Positions 1-8,853 of a DNA stretch of 45,136 nucleotides are shown here, piece after piece; within the stretch, counting starts at the first letter, position 1; each line of letters opens with the position of its first letter. Origin of the DNA: Mastigocoleus testarum BC008 (lineage in GTDB: Bacteria > Cyanobacteriota > Cyanobacteriia > Cyanobacteriales > Nostocaceae); NCBI RefSeq assembly GCF_001456025.1, contig NZ_LMTZ01000170.1, positions 1-45,136 on the forward strand. Reading direction: 5' to 3'. The notes under the pieces are model-generated. The model ran no database searches and was not told where the DNA came from. It saw only the letters and a program-made list of their open reading frames with translations. The translations under genes and the position numbers were made by a program.

Positions 1-28
1 TGAAGTGGATTTTTCATTTTGGTAGACG

Positions 29-889
29 GTGAAAACTCCGTTCTACCATTTTTTTGGCACCAAGTTAATATTCCGGACAGGTCTAATGCTGCATTTCTAT
101 TTTGATGAAGGTCGCCAATTCTTGCAAGAAAGAGATTTGAGAATATTGGAAACAGCTATTAAACACGGAGATGGTAATTATTTTTTACCAGATTTTAATA
201 AGAAAGCAATTGTCTCCATGATTGTAGCTTTGGATGCCCTAGGAATTAAGAAGCTTTGGGAACCAGGTCAAATATTCCATGAGAATCATCCCACGATTTT
301 AGAAATATTCAACTTTGCCAAACAGAACCAATGGACATTGGCAACTATAGGGTTAGACTTTAAGAGATGTGAAGCGCCGATCCAATTGGTACAAGGAATT
401 TTACAACGACTTGGTTTAAAAATGCCTCGCCTAAAAAGAAAAGGTGATGGTAGAAAGAATAAGCGCGTGTACATCTACGGTGCGCCAGTAGCTGACTGTG
501 TGAAGATTGATGGTAAGCCCGTGATGGATTGTAATGGTTTTGCAATTCCCCTTGACGACGGCAGAGAAGAAATCTTCCAGCAGTGGGAAGCTAGAGATTT
601 GGAATTGAGGAACAAGAAACTTTCTGAAGAGATGGAAGCAGCCAAAGTCTTGGAAGAACAAAGGTTGGTACAAGAGCAAGAAACCAAAATTATCCCACAA
701 TCTGTACTCGACAATAAACTCACTCCTTGGATTGAAACGATCGCCGAATACTGGACTGACCCAGAAACAGTAGGAATAGCAGCGAGAGATTTAGATCTCA
801 CAGACAGAGAATTGTTTGACCATATGGTTGGACAATTTACTGCTGAGCAAACTAATTACATCTATGAATGCATGGCAGTAGCTGCTTAA
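29..889 (+). CDS. C-terminal part of a plasmid replication protein (CyRepA1-like), 5' end broken or outside window
   Basis: The 286-aa reading frame resembles, from memory of the family, the C-terminal end of the large cyanobacterial plasmid replication proteins called CyRepA1: a segment around residues 117-130 with LQRLGLKM, then a basic patch and a WEARD motif near residue 187. Those proteins are usually around 1000 aa, so this is only the tail. An in-frame TAG at 23-25 lies immediately upstream and the first codon is GTG, so residues 1-16 are probably not native. Either the gene is frameshifted near the window start or this is a relic. A charged, probably helical stretch spans about 190-225. 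The tract just downstream carries repeated TGCGTCTA motifs, as expected near a plasmid origin. A different DNA-processing function cannot be excluded. Confidence 0.5.
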   Translation: MKTPFYHFFGTKLIFRTGLMLHFYFDEGRQFLQERDLRILETAIKHGDGNYFLPDFNKKAIVSMIVALDALGIKKLWEPGQIFHENHPTILEIFNFAKQNQWTLATIGLDFKRCEAPIQLVQGILQRLGLKMPRLKRKGDGRKNKRVYIYGAPVADCVKIDGKPVMDCNGFAIPLDDGREEIFQQWEARDLELRNKKLSEEMEAAKVLEEQRLVQEQETKIIPQSVLDNKLTPWIETIAEYWTDPETVGIAARDLDLTDRELFDHMVGQFTAEQTNYIYECMAVAA

Positions 890-975
890 ATAATTTTCTG
901 CAAACATCTCTCTAAAGAGAGAATAAACCAAACATCATTTGATAACGACGTAAGACGCTGTTTTAATGGATCTGA

Positions 976-1317
976 ATACGTCTGTTTTGTTGCGTCTATA
1001 AAAAGTGCGTCTACCCCTGGTAAATAGTATTATTTAAAATAACCCAATTATGTTGCGTCTACTCCATTTGATGAAAACTTATGATTTAAGTTGTGTGGTT
1101 TACCCTTCAATAAATGTCTATAGAAGCGACGGAAGCTGTATTAATTCCCAATAGTCTTATTTTGAAAAAGGTATATTAAAGGATAGAACAGTCATATTTA
1201 ATTGCTCTGCTTAAATTTCCCAGGCTACTCCCGAACTATTTAGATAGATATTGGGGAACTAATTTGTTTTAAAACCAATATTTTTCTAAATAAGTATTTA
1301 TAAAAGGTGTAGACGCA
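976..1317. repeat. Iteron-like TGCGTCTA repeats, candidate replication origin
   Basis: TGCGTCTA occurs at 991-998, 1006-1013 and 1054-1061 in direct orientation and at 1310-1317 inverted. A partial match (TACGTCTG) lies at 978-985. The tract is non-coding, AT-rich and directly follows the replication-protein-like gene. Repeated short motifs beside a Rep gene are the usual layout of an iteron origin; the assignment to an origin is inference. Nothing else is visible in 890-1349. Confidence 0.4.
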
Positions 1318-1349
1318 AGTATTTAATATCAAGCTAAAAAGAGTGTGAT

Positions 1350-2186
1350 TTAGAAAGTATTGTTGCCAAAGTCTCGTTGATAAAAATAACGAGGGTCTCC
1401 TTTTTCCATAGAAATAAGTCGAAGTGGAATCATCTTTTGCGGGATAAAATAGTAGAAATTGACAGTTAAAGGTTTAGTTTCTTGAAACTCGACCTTGAGA
1501 TTAATAATTTCATTACCTTGGTAGTCTTGAGTGAATTCAATAAGTTTATCGATCGTGTTTGGAGACAAAGAAATTAAAACTTGAAAATCGCCACAAACAG
1601 AATAAGCTAATAATTGTTTAGGTGAGATAAGGATATTCTCGATGATTGGCAACATTATTTGAGTGCCAAATGTTTTTCTCAGAGAATGATAGACAGTTCC
1701 AAGGTCAACTATTATGGTTGGTTTGAAATCTGGGTATGTAGTTTCTTCTTCTAGTAGTTGTAAATATAGATCTTTTGAATATTGAGCTCTTTCATATAAG
1801 ATTGTCAAATCTATTGCTTCCTGTAAAAGAGTTTTATAACTAGTCATTTCCCAGTCAGATCCTAAAGAAGCAATAACTTCTTTTTTCTGTATTTCTCTTT
1901 TTTTGGGACTTAACTTTTTAAATTCTTCAGGGCTTGTGACGAATTGGAATTTACTAAAATTAGAATCTAGCTTGTTGGATTGTTTAGCTTCTCCCATATC
2001 ATTTTTATAATGGGTAATTGCGGCTAATTCTCCACTTTCTGCTTTGGTTGTAGCTGTTTGTGTGGCACTAGATTTTAGTATTGCATTTACTTGGAATGGT
2101 TTTAGACTTAACTTACGAGCTATTTCTTTGGGAGTTAAACCTTTTTCTCGTAGAAGCAGAATTTCTGATTCAGGTTGTGAAGTCAT
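1350..2186 (-). CDS. HTH-containing protein of unknown function
   Basis: The 278-aa product begins with a clear helix-turn-helix at residues 12-37 (LREKGLTPKEIARKLSL), of the kind found in resolvase-like and sigma-like DNA-binding domains. A polar linker (about 40-90) rich in K, S and E follows, then a mixed alpha/beta region to the end that I do not recognise. There is no signal peptide or membrane segment. It is encoded towards the Rep-like gene, with the iteron-like tract between the two 3' ends, so a role in plasmid maintenance or copy control is possible but rests on position only. The ATG start at 2186 has only a weak GAG-like ribosome-binding site. Confidence 0.6.
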   Translation of the reverse strand: MTSQPESEILLLREKGLTPKEIARKLSLKPFQVNAILKSSATQTATTKAESGELAAITHYKNDMGEAKQSNKLDSNFSKFQFVTSPEEFKKLSPKKREIQKKEVIASLGSDWEMTSYKTLLQEAIDLTILYERAQYSKDLYLQLLEEETTYPDFKPTIIVDLGTVYHSLRKTFGTQIMLPIIENILISPKQLLAYSVCGDFQVLISLSPNTIDKLIEFTQDYQGNEIINLKVEFQETKPLTVNFYYFIPQKMIPLRLISMEKGDPRYFYQRDFGNNTF

Positions 2187-2385
2187 AATTTTTACTTGCT
2201 CAATTTTCTATTGATTAAACAAGAACATTATTATCCCCTGAGACTATTTCTATATATCCAAAGCATTAATACTTATTAATATATGATTGGGTATGGGCTT
2301 TTGGTGGTAAACTTTTAATTTATTCTTACTTTGAAAAAAACTGTAGCTGATCAGATATGGGTGAGAATCGGCAAAGTATTTAAGT

Positions 2386-3435
2386 ATGGCTAAAACTAAG
2401 AAATCAGAAAATGTTCCTAAGGCAATGCAAGAAAAGTTCAATGGCATTGTGGCGATAACGGATGATTTTGCCAAACAACACTTGAATGATGAATATGCCC
2501 AGATAATTCGCTTTGCAGCAGCAGCCCTGTGTCGGAAAAGACCATCTCCACTGGTAAAAGGTAGGGAGAAAACTTGGGCTTGTGGAATTACCCATGCAAT
2601 TGGCATGGTCAATTTTCTTTTTGACTCTTCACAAGACCCCCATATTAGCGCCAAGGAAATCTACAAATGGTTTGGCGTGAGTTCTAGTACTGGGCAGTCG
2701 AAATCAAAACAGGTACGAGATATCCTGAACATCCGTCAAATGGATCCTAACTGGTGTTTGCCCAGTAAGTTAGACAAGAACCCCATGGCTTGGATGATTT
2801 CTATTGATGGATTTATTATAGATGCAAGGTCTGCTCCCCGAGAAATTCAGGAAGTGGCATATGCACAGGGTTTTATTCCTTACATTCCGGGCAATGGCGA
2901 ATCGAAGGACATTGACGAATCGGAAACATCACCCGAACAACTCAATAAAGCAGTTAACTCTTCTCCCAATGCGCTGTATGTACTAGATGTGTTTTTAATT
3001 GACGGTCCAGTAACAGAAGAATTTATTGCTGAAAATCCAGTGGTGTCTCGAACCATTGAGATAAAAGGCAGTAATACTTTGGAGGATTTGCATAAAATTA
3101 TTTTCAAAGCATTTGATCGTACCGATGAACACATGTATGAATTTCAAGTGGGAGGTCGTGGGCCGCAAGATCCAAATGCTAGACGGTACTGCTTAAAACA
3201 AGCATTCTCAAGTTGTGGTTTTAGAGAAGCGCCTGCAGGGGACGTGTCTAGTACCTCAATTGCTTCCTTAGGCTTATCTATGGATGAAGCTTTTGGTTAC
3301 TGGTTCGATTTTGGTGATGATTGGTGGCACCAAATTGATGTAACGAATATTGCAGATAAGGCTAAATCGGGTAAGTACCCCAGAATCACTAAAAGACTTG
3401 GGGTTAGTCCTCCTCAATACGCAGATTTTGAGTAA
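2386..3435 (+). CDS. DUF6398 and plasmid pRiA4b ORF3-like domain protein
   Basis: The 349-aa protein has two parts. Residues about 15-120 resemble the DUF6398 domain: helical, with a CRKRPSPL and W.CGITHAIG core followed by a short HTH-like segment (KEIYKWFGVSSST). Residues about 195-345 match the pRiA4b ORF3-like fold, with YEFQVGG near 251 and FDFGDDWWHQI near 308. This pairing recurs in bacteria; its biochemical role is not established, although the C-terminal domain is frequent on plasmids and mobile elements. No signal peptide is present. It is divergent from the upstream HTH gene, leaving about 200 bp for both promoters. Confidence 0.7.
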   Translation: MAKTKKSENVPKAMQEKFNGIVAITDDFAKQHLNDEYAQIIRFAAAALCRKRPSPLVKGREKTWACGITHAIGMVNFLFDSSQDPHISAKEIYKWFGVSSSTGQSKSKQVRDILNIRQMDPNWCLPSKLDKNPMAWMISIDGFIIDARSAPREIQEVAYAQGFIPYIPGNGESKDIDESETSPEQLNKAVNSSPNALYVLDVFLIDGPVTEEFIAENPVVSRTIEIKGSNTLEDLHKIIFKAFDRTDEHMYEFQVGGRGPQDPNARRYCLKQAFSSCGFREAPAGDVSSTSIASLGLSMDEAFGYWFDFGDDWWHQIDVTNIADKAKSGKYPRITKRLGVSPPQYADFE

Positions 3436-3596
3436 TGATAAAAAATGGAAATTTGGTTTGATTAAGATTTTTTGTGTTGGGTGTTATGTGTGCACGTAAG
3501 AGCACAAACGTGGAATTAGGGATGCTATTTGTTTGCCCGAGTGTGTTTCAGACATTGTATCATTACGTGTTTAGGACTACCTTAATTTGAAGTCTC

Positions 3597-5609
3597 TTAC
3601 TTCGATTTACAAAAGGTATGAAGCAACTTTCCCCTAGTCATATCCCACATTTTCATTGTGTTATCATAGCTACCACTGACTAATGTTTTGCCATTAGAAC
3701 TGATCGCTAGGGAGGAAATATTGTAGAGATGACCTTCCAAAGTACGAATTAATTTTCCAGTGCTAATATTCCAGAATTTAATATTATTGTCATAATAGCT
3801 ACCACTTACAAGTGTCTTTCCATCTGGGCTAATAGTAATACTATAAACTCCAGGAGTTTGATTTTTAAGTGTGCGAATATTCTCTCCAGTGCTAGCATCC
3901 TGAAGTATTATCGTACCATCTAAATAACCACTAACAACAGTACTGCCATCTGGACTAATAGCAATGGAAGTAACCGGAGTTACATCTTTAGAATTATTTG
4001 CATACTCGTATACCGTTTCCTTTTTCAAGGTACGGATCAACTTTCCAGTCTGCATATCCCACAAGATAATTTCATCTCCACTACTAAGACTTAACAAACG
4101 ATTGCCATTTTTGCTAACTGCAATTGCTGAAACAGGAAATGAATGTTCTAATTTATGAAGCAATTTGCCAGTATTAATGTCTCGTAATTTAATTGTCTCA
4201 TTGCTAGCACTAATGAGAACAGTACTATCTGGACTAATAGCGACAGAGTTAACACCACCATCTTTAAATGCACGAATTAACTGTGCACTTTGCATGTCCC
4301 ATAACTTAATTGGTTTTTCATCCCAACCACCAGTAACTATTTTCTTCCCATCTGGACTAATAACAATAGAACGAATCCACTTATCCTTGAATGTGCGAAT
4401 TTTATTTCCAGTGTATTTATCCCATATATTAACAGTATCGTTAGAATTTAAACTAACCAAAAATTTATTGTTTGGGCTGATAGCAACAGAAGAGAACCAA
4501 TCATAATGTCCTTTAATTGTATGAATTATTTTCCCTGTTTTTACATTCCATAATTGAATATTATTGCTATTACCACTAATAATGGTATTACCATCTGGAC
4601 TAATAGCTGCTGTAGTAGCTGAACCCCCATAACTTATGAGTAGACCACTCGGAGAGTTTTTGGGTAATGAATCTGATAAAACTGATTTTTTAATAGGTTT
4701 ACTAAATGTGCGTATTAACTGTCCTGTTTTAATATTCCATAATTTAACTGTACTGTCCCAAGCACCGCTAACTAAGGTTACTCCATCCGAACTGACAGAT
4801 AATGATTTTATCATCTGGGAATGTCCCTTAAGTGTGCGAAGTAACTTTCCGGTAGCTATATTCCACACTTTGATGGTGCTACCACTACCACTAAAAATGG
4901 TTTTACCATCCGGACTAAGGGCTAGGGCAGAAACTATATTAGAACGTTGTGTCAATGTATTGAGTAATTTGCCTGTAGGAATATGCCATAGTTTGATAGT
5001 TTTATCGCTACTACCACTAATTAGATGTTCGCCATCTTGACTAATAGCAACGGAATTAACCGATTCAGAATGTCCCCTAAGTATGCGTAGTAACTTCCCC
5101 GAATAAATATCCCATACTTTAATATTTTTATCCGAACTACTGCTAACAAGTGTTTTACTATCCTGACTGACCGCCAGAGAAGTAATTGACTGGGAATGTC
5201 CTGCTAATGTACGAAGTAATTTTCCTTTTGAGACATCCCATAATTTAATAGTGTTATCATAACCAGCACTAATTAGAGTTTGACCATTAAAACTTAATGA
5301 ACCTCTATATCCCGTACCTTTAAATGTACGGAGTAATTTACCTGTGGAAATATCCCACAACTTGATAGTATTATCGCGACTAGCACTAATAAATCTTTTC
5401 CCATCTGGGCTAATATCTATAGATTCAATAGAGTCAAAATGTTGCGTAAATTGACATCTGGGAGTAGAGTTTTCTAATTGGGTTTTTTCCATCCCATTTG
5501 AACTGTTGATTTGTGCAGCAACAAGTAATACAAATTGAGCTAAAGAGAATAGTACAGTTCCAGCGATACAGTGACAAATTTTGAATTTATAATTTTTGAT
5601 ATTAGTCAT
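3597..5609 (-). CDS. WD40 repeat protein with N-terminal membrane or signal segment
   Basis: I start this at the ATG at 5609 (670 aa); a longer frame begins with TTG at 5624. Residues about 8-32 form a hydrophobic segment after a Lys-rich start, a signal peptide or anchor. The rest is a chain of roughly 14 WD40 repeats, each with an SPDGK(T/I)..SGS turn and an (I/V)KLWD strand. These would fold into one or two beta-propellers acting as a protein-interaction scaffold, probably outside the cytoplasm. No catalytic domain is fused, unlike the two AAA-like/WD40 proteins elsewhere in the window. Several repeats are nearly identical at the DNA level, so the copy number may vary between strains. Confidence 0.85.
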   Translation of the reverse strand: MTNIKNYKFKICHCIAGTVLFSLAQFVLLVAAQINSSNGMEKTQLENSTPRCQFTQHFDSIESIDISPDGKRFISASRDNTIKLWDISTGKLLRTFKGTGYRGSLSFNGQTLISAGYDNTIKLWDVSKGKLLRTLAGHSQSITSLAVSQDSKTLVSSSSDKNIKVWDIYSGKLLRILRGHSESVNSVAISQDGEHLISGSSDKTIKLWHIPTGKLLNTLTQRSNIVSALALSPDGKTIFSGSGSTIKVWNIATGKLLRTLKGHSQMIKSLSVSSDGVTLVSGAWDSTVKLWNIKTGQLIRTFSKPIKKSVLSDSLPKNSPSGLLISYGGSATTAAISPDGNTIISGNSNNIQLWNVKTGKIIHTIKGHYDWFSSVAISPNNKFLVSLNSNDTVNIWDKYTGNKIRTFKDKWIRSIVISPDGKKIVTGGWDEKPIKLWDMQSAQLIRAFKDGGVNSVAISPDSTVLISASNETIKLRDINTGKLLHKLEHSFPVSAIAVSKNGNRLLSLSSGDEIILWDMQTGKLIRTLKKETVYEYANNSKDVTPVTSIAISPDGSTVVSGYLDGTIILQDASTGENIRTLKNQTPGVYSITISPDGKTLVSGSYYDNNIKFWNISTGKLIRTLEGHLYNISSLAISSNGKTLVSGSYDNTMKMWDMTRGKLLHTFCKSK

Positions 5610-5624
5610 TTTCTCAGAAGGCAA

Positions 5625-6183
5625 GGTTTAGTTAACAATAAGATATTGAAAAACTGTAATGCTAATTACAGATTTATATCTACCTAGTCTGATTGATCTT
5701 AGTATATTATTTTACTGGAAAGTGAAAGTTTGTACGCATTATGTGTGCGTGTAGCGCCCTAGAGAGGACGTAGGCAGAAGGCAGTTAGCGTAGCGTTGTG
5801 AAAGGCAAGATGTCTGTGTTTTAGAGCGCAAGGGACTTCCAAAGATACTCATGAATATTTCTGTGCCTCATAGTTTTTTGACATTCTATACGCAAATGGG
5901 TGCAGTTATGAAAACTAATATTATTAATATCAATAGTGGCTGTCTAAAATATTCTAGTGATTAAAAAAAACTAGGTACTTCCACAAGAAATGCCAATTAC
6001 GACTACATATAAGTAAGTAGGCACAAATAAAAGTAACTACGTAACAAAAGTTAAACGATTCTAAAACCCCTGCGGTTGCTGAGGACGCGCTCCGCGAACG
6101 TTTCATTACGTTCCCTCGCAATGACATAATTTGGTTTTTTAACGCCGACCTACTTATATGTCCGAGTTAATGTGGTAATCCAA
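5625..6183. other. Non-coding tract with small repeats
   Basis: No coding region is supported here. It contains the imperfect inverted-repeat element described at 6005-6161 and short palindromic stretches (GCGTAGCGTTGTG and CGCTCCGCGAACG) typical of interspersed cyanobacterial repeats. Confidence 0.5.
6005..6161. repeat. Small MITE-like element with imperfect terminal inverted repeats
   Basis: ACATATAAGTAAGTAGG at 6005-6021 is mirrored by CGACCTACTTATATGT at 6146-6161. The inner end reads TAAGTAGGTCGGCGTT on the minus strand (6141-6156), and 15 of those 16 bases recur at 20761-20776, so this is a dispersed family in the replicon. No ORF lies inside. Confidence 0.4.
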
Positions 6184-6978
6184 CTAATGTTTATGCCAAT
6201 AAATATTATTCTTTTCGTTTTTCTCTCGAATAACTTTACCTGCATCAATAAATAATCGGAACTTTGTATTTTGAATTTTTACCTTTTTCGGAAGTAGTTT
6301 TTTAGCTCGAATGACAATCCATTTAGATTGTTTTTTCTTTAAACGAGGAGCAATTACCTTAATTGTACGTCTGACATTTTTACCTTTAATACTTCTAATA
6401 GTTAGTTTTAGAATATTAGATTTTGCAGGAGCATTACCAATATTGGATACAAGCACTCGTATAACTTTTGCTCTTGCTTTAGAGAAACGAACTTTTCTAA
6501 TTACTAAATCTGGTTTTTTTCTACGTCTCCTGATAGGTTTTCTATTAGGTTGAGTGAAGGAATCAGAATTTTTTAATTTATGACAATTAGAGATTGAGAT
6601 AATACCTCCAATATTGATATGTTCACCACCATTGAGACACTTCTCAGATGGTTGTGATTTTTCAATTTCTTCAGCAGGTTCTTCTACAGTAGTCTCATTA
6701 TCAGAAGTTTCTTCGGTTTGGGTTTGTTCAGAAGTTTGATTTTTTGTAGAGCTTTCTTCGGTTTGGGTTTGTTCAGAAGTTTGATTTTCTGTAGAGCTTT
6801 CTTCGTCTTGGGGTTGTTTAGAAGCTGGATTTTCTTTACTCTCAGGTGCTTCTACCACTTGAGAAAATGTGTTAGAAGCGGAAATATTCACATTTTTAGT
6901 ATCAGCAGCGAGTAAAGGAAAATTACCTATAATTAATCCGAGAGCAATAGGTGCTGCAATTATTTTTTGGAAATTCAT
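6184..6978 (-). CDS. Secreted protein with Glu/Gln/Thr-rich tandem repeats and a CARDB-like domain
   Basis: The 264-aa product starts with a signal peptide (residues 1-25, ending near LLAADT). A low-complexity acidic region (about 40-110) contains a 15-residue unit (SSTENQTSEQTQTEE) in two good copies and one decayed copy. Two cysteines at about 114 and 131 flank a Gly-rich segment. Residues about 153-264 look like a CARDB beta-sandwich: PDLVIRKVRFSKA, then VSNIGNAPAKSN, ending with EKNNIYWH, the usual E.NN..Y end of that domain. CARDB domains are extracellular adhesion or binding modules. A good AAGGA ribosome-binding site precedes the ATG. The domain call comes from motif pattern alone. Confidence 0.65.
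   Translation of the reverse strand: MNFQKIIAAPIALGLIIGNFPLLAADTKNVNISASNTFSQVVEAPESKENPASKQPQDEESSTENQTSEQTQTEESSTKNQTSEQTQTEETSDNETTVEEPAEEIEKSQPSEKCLNGGEHINIGGIISISNCHKLKNSDSFTQPNRKPIRRRRKKPDLVIRKVRFSKARAKVIRVLVSNIGNAPAKSNILKLTIRSIKGKNVRRTIKVIAPRLKKKQSKWIVIRAKKLLPKKVKIQNTKFRLFIDAGKVIREKNEKNNIYWHKH
6711..6834. repeat. 45-bp in-frame tandem repeat
   Basis: Units begin at 6711, 6756 and 6801 with CTTCGGTTTGGG or CTTCGTCTTGGG. The first two units are nearly identical and the third is degenerate. The period is a multiple of three, so copy changes would keep the secreted protein in frame. Confidence 0.8.
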
Positions 6979-7137
6979 GTTTATCCTTAAGATTATTTGG
7001 TGTTCTTTCTTTGATTACGTTTGAAGAGAAATATTTTGTATCCGCTAGATAATATAAAAAAGTAAATCATATGTTGTATTTCACTAAATAAATTCAAACT
7101 ATGCTTATTATTGTGTGATTTGAGAAATAAAAAAACC

Positions 7138-7192
7138 ATAGGAAAAAATCAGGTATTCCTAAACATCAAAAAATAGGATAAAATCAGTTATT
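7138..7192 (+). promoter_or_regulatory. TCAGGT-type motif pair upstream of an AAA-like relic
   Basis: ATAGGAAAAAATCAGGTATT (7138-7157) and AATAGGATAAAATCAGTTAT (7172-7191) are direct repeats 34 bp apart, 70-125 bp before the relic start at 7262. The same motif lies at the same distance from both intact AAA-like/WD40 genes. Confidence 0.5.
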
Positions 7193-7261
7193 TATTTTTT
7201 ATTTAAATAATTTAAAATTCAAAATATTATACTCAAAAATAATGATTTATTTCCTCTAGCT

Positions 7262-7513
7262 ATGATTAAATCACCATCACATTATGAATATCAAATTGGC
7301 GGAATTCTCTCTGCTTAAGCTTCAAGTGATGTTGCCCGTAAAGCAGATTTAGAATTCTATGAAAATTTAAAAGCTGGTGAATTTTGTTATATACTTAACT
7401 CACAACAAATGGGTAAATCTAGCTTGCGAATACAAACTATGCAAAAGTTGCAAGCAGAAGGTTTTATCTGTGTTTTTATTGATTTAACTGGAATTGGTAA
7501 GGAAGCAGGGTAA
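7262..7513 (+). pseudogene. N-terminal relic of an AAA-like/WD40 gene
   Basis: Translated from the ATG at 7262, the sequence follows the first 80 or so residues of the two intact AAA-like/WD40 proteins in this window (SPSHYEYQIGG, KADLEFYENLKAGEFCYIL, Walker A as NSQQMGKSSL, FIDLTGIGKE). A TAA in codon 19 interrupts it, and the homology stops exactly where the inverted-repeat element beginning near 7504 starts. It is a dead copy, but its promoter motif pair is still present. Confidence 0.85.
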
Positions 7514-8004
7514 GCACATCTAAATTTGTAACTAAAATTACAGATATTTATTCAAATTTTTAGTTAGCAAGAGATAATTCAAGTCATTTAAGTATTAGAG
7601 ACATTAATTAGTACGCTGATAAGTAAATTATCTATCTTGTCTGACAGGGTTAACTTCATGACCGACTTCGTCGGAAGGAAGAAGGAAGATGTCAAGAAAC
7701 GCGTTTTCCAAAAAAAAAATCTTCCTTGGAAGACGCGCGGCAGCGCCACGAACCGACAGGAAAGGATACAAGCCCCGTCCATGAGCGGACGGAGAAGGTT
7801 TGGGAGGAGTACAAGCTCTTTCCAAACATAAAACCTTCTTCCTTCTTCCCTCTTCCTTCGCTATGACATCAGGTTTTAAGTCTGCAAAACAAAGAATTAA
7901 AAGCTCAAAAAATTGAGTATAACTAATGCAATTTCCCTGACAGAAAAATGGAATTAGTTTTTAGCGAAATTGAAGACCATAGGATTTGAGATGCGCTTAC
8001 CCTG
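7504..8004. mobile_element. About 500-bp element with inverted ends, non-autonomous or decayed
   Basis: GCAGGGTAAGCACATCT at 7504-7520 recurs inverted at about 7988-8004 (GCAGGGTAAGCGCATCT on the minus strand), with partial match continuing inward. Between them I see no credible gene, only an AG-rich non-coding tract with GGAAGACGCGCGG. Both flanking AAA-like relics end at these termini, so the ends coincide with real breakpoints. No clear target duplication is visible. The transposase family is unknown. Confidence 0.5.
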
Positions 8005-8190
8005 CCTGGCAGACATATAACAAAACCAATGAAGGAATTGATCTAAATTAGTTAAAATTTTTCGCTGAACACTACTTAAATCCAAGTAAACAGTTCGATA
8101 ATTATTATCAACTACATAAGAAATAATTCTATTCATCAAAGAAGTTTTAGCCATGAGTTTGGGTGCTTTAATCCGAATTATTGAAATATT
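7998..8190 (-). pseudogene. Relic of the 455-aa-type AAA-like gene (Walker A region)
   Basis: The minus strand encodes IRIKAPKLMAKTSLMNR and then YRTVYLDLSSVQRKILTNLD, almost identical to residues about 155-210 of the intact 455-aa protein encoded at 12961-14328. The Walker A Gly is changed to Ala (KLMAKTS instead of KLMGKTS). Homology ends at the inverted-repeat terminus near 8004, and upstream of about 8190 the similarity is lost. Confidence 0.8.
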
Positions 8191-8362
8191 GATTTTTTGT
8201 AGATAGTTGTATGAAAAGCATTACGCACTCACCAACGCCAGATTTATAAACTTATTTATGTCTTGAGAATATACAGTCAGTAATAATTGCTATAATTTTT
8301 GAGGTAGATTCTTTTGACATATCTATGAGTTTTTTCATAGACATCAGTTTACTTGTCGATCT

Positions 8363-8542
8363 TTGCCTACCCCTCTACCAGATTGGGTTAAAGATTGGGA
8401 ACGTCAAGAAATGGGCACTTATTTGGTTACTTTTGACCCAAATCATTTTCAATGGAAGCAAATAGAAACACAAGGTGATTCTAGGGGATATATTTATGTA
8501 CTCAATGACCTTGGATTTACTGAGCCTACATGGGTAGGATGA
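8363..8542 (+). pseudogene. Unrecognised short reading-frame remnant
   Basis: The frame ending with TGA at 8540 encodes about 59 residues with protein-like composition (LPDWVKDWERQEMG, YLVTFDPNHFQWKQ, YVLNDLGFTEPTWVG). No ATG opens it; an ATG at 8325 is in another frame. It may be the C-terminal remnant of a lost gene. I do not recognise the family. Apart from it, 8191-8853 shows no supported gene. Confidence 0.25.
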
Positions 8543-8853
8543 ATAACTTGGTAGTGCCTCAAATAACCATGAGATAGCAAATCAAGTCATACCCTCAAAT
8601 CATTTCAAGCCCCTATTTCACATTTTCGCTCAATAGTGGATAAAGCACATTTACCGCACCTGCGCGGTATAGTGAAAAGGTCTTTAAATGAGCAATGAGT
8701 AATATATATAAATATTTTGGGTAGGGCTCTTTTAGAAATACAAGTTATATCTTGCCATAAACCCTAAAAGTTATACAGGGCAATAAACACAGCACTTAAT
8801 CATATTAAAAATATATTCACACGAACTTCCAGCTACTTAACTTATATCCTTTA

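Noticed and set aside
3964..5040. Plus-strand ORFs antisense to the WD40 gene
   Set aside because: They mirror the repetitive WD40 codons and lack start signals.
7637..7831. 64-65-aa frames inside the 500-bp inverted-repeat element
   Set aside because: Low-complexity AG-rich DNA gives open frames in several registers on both strands, with no coding signature.
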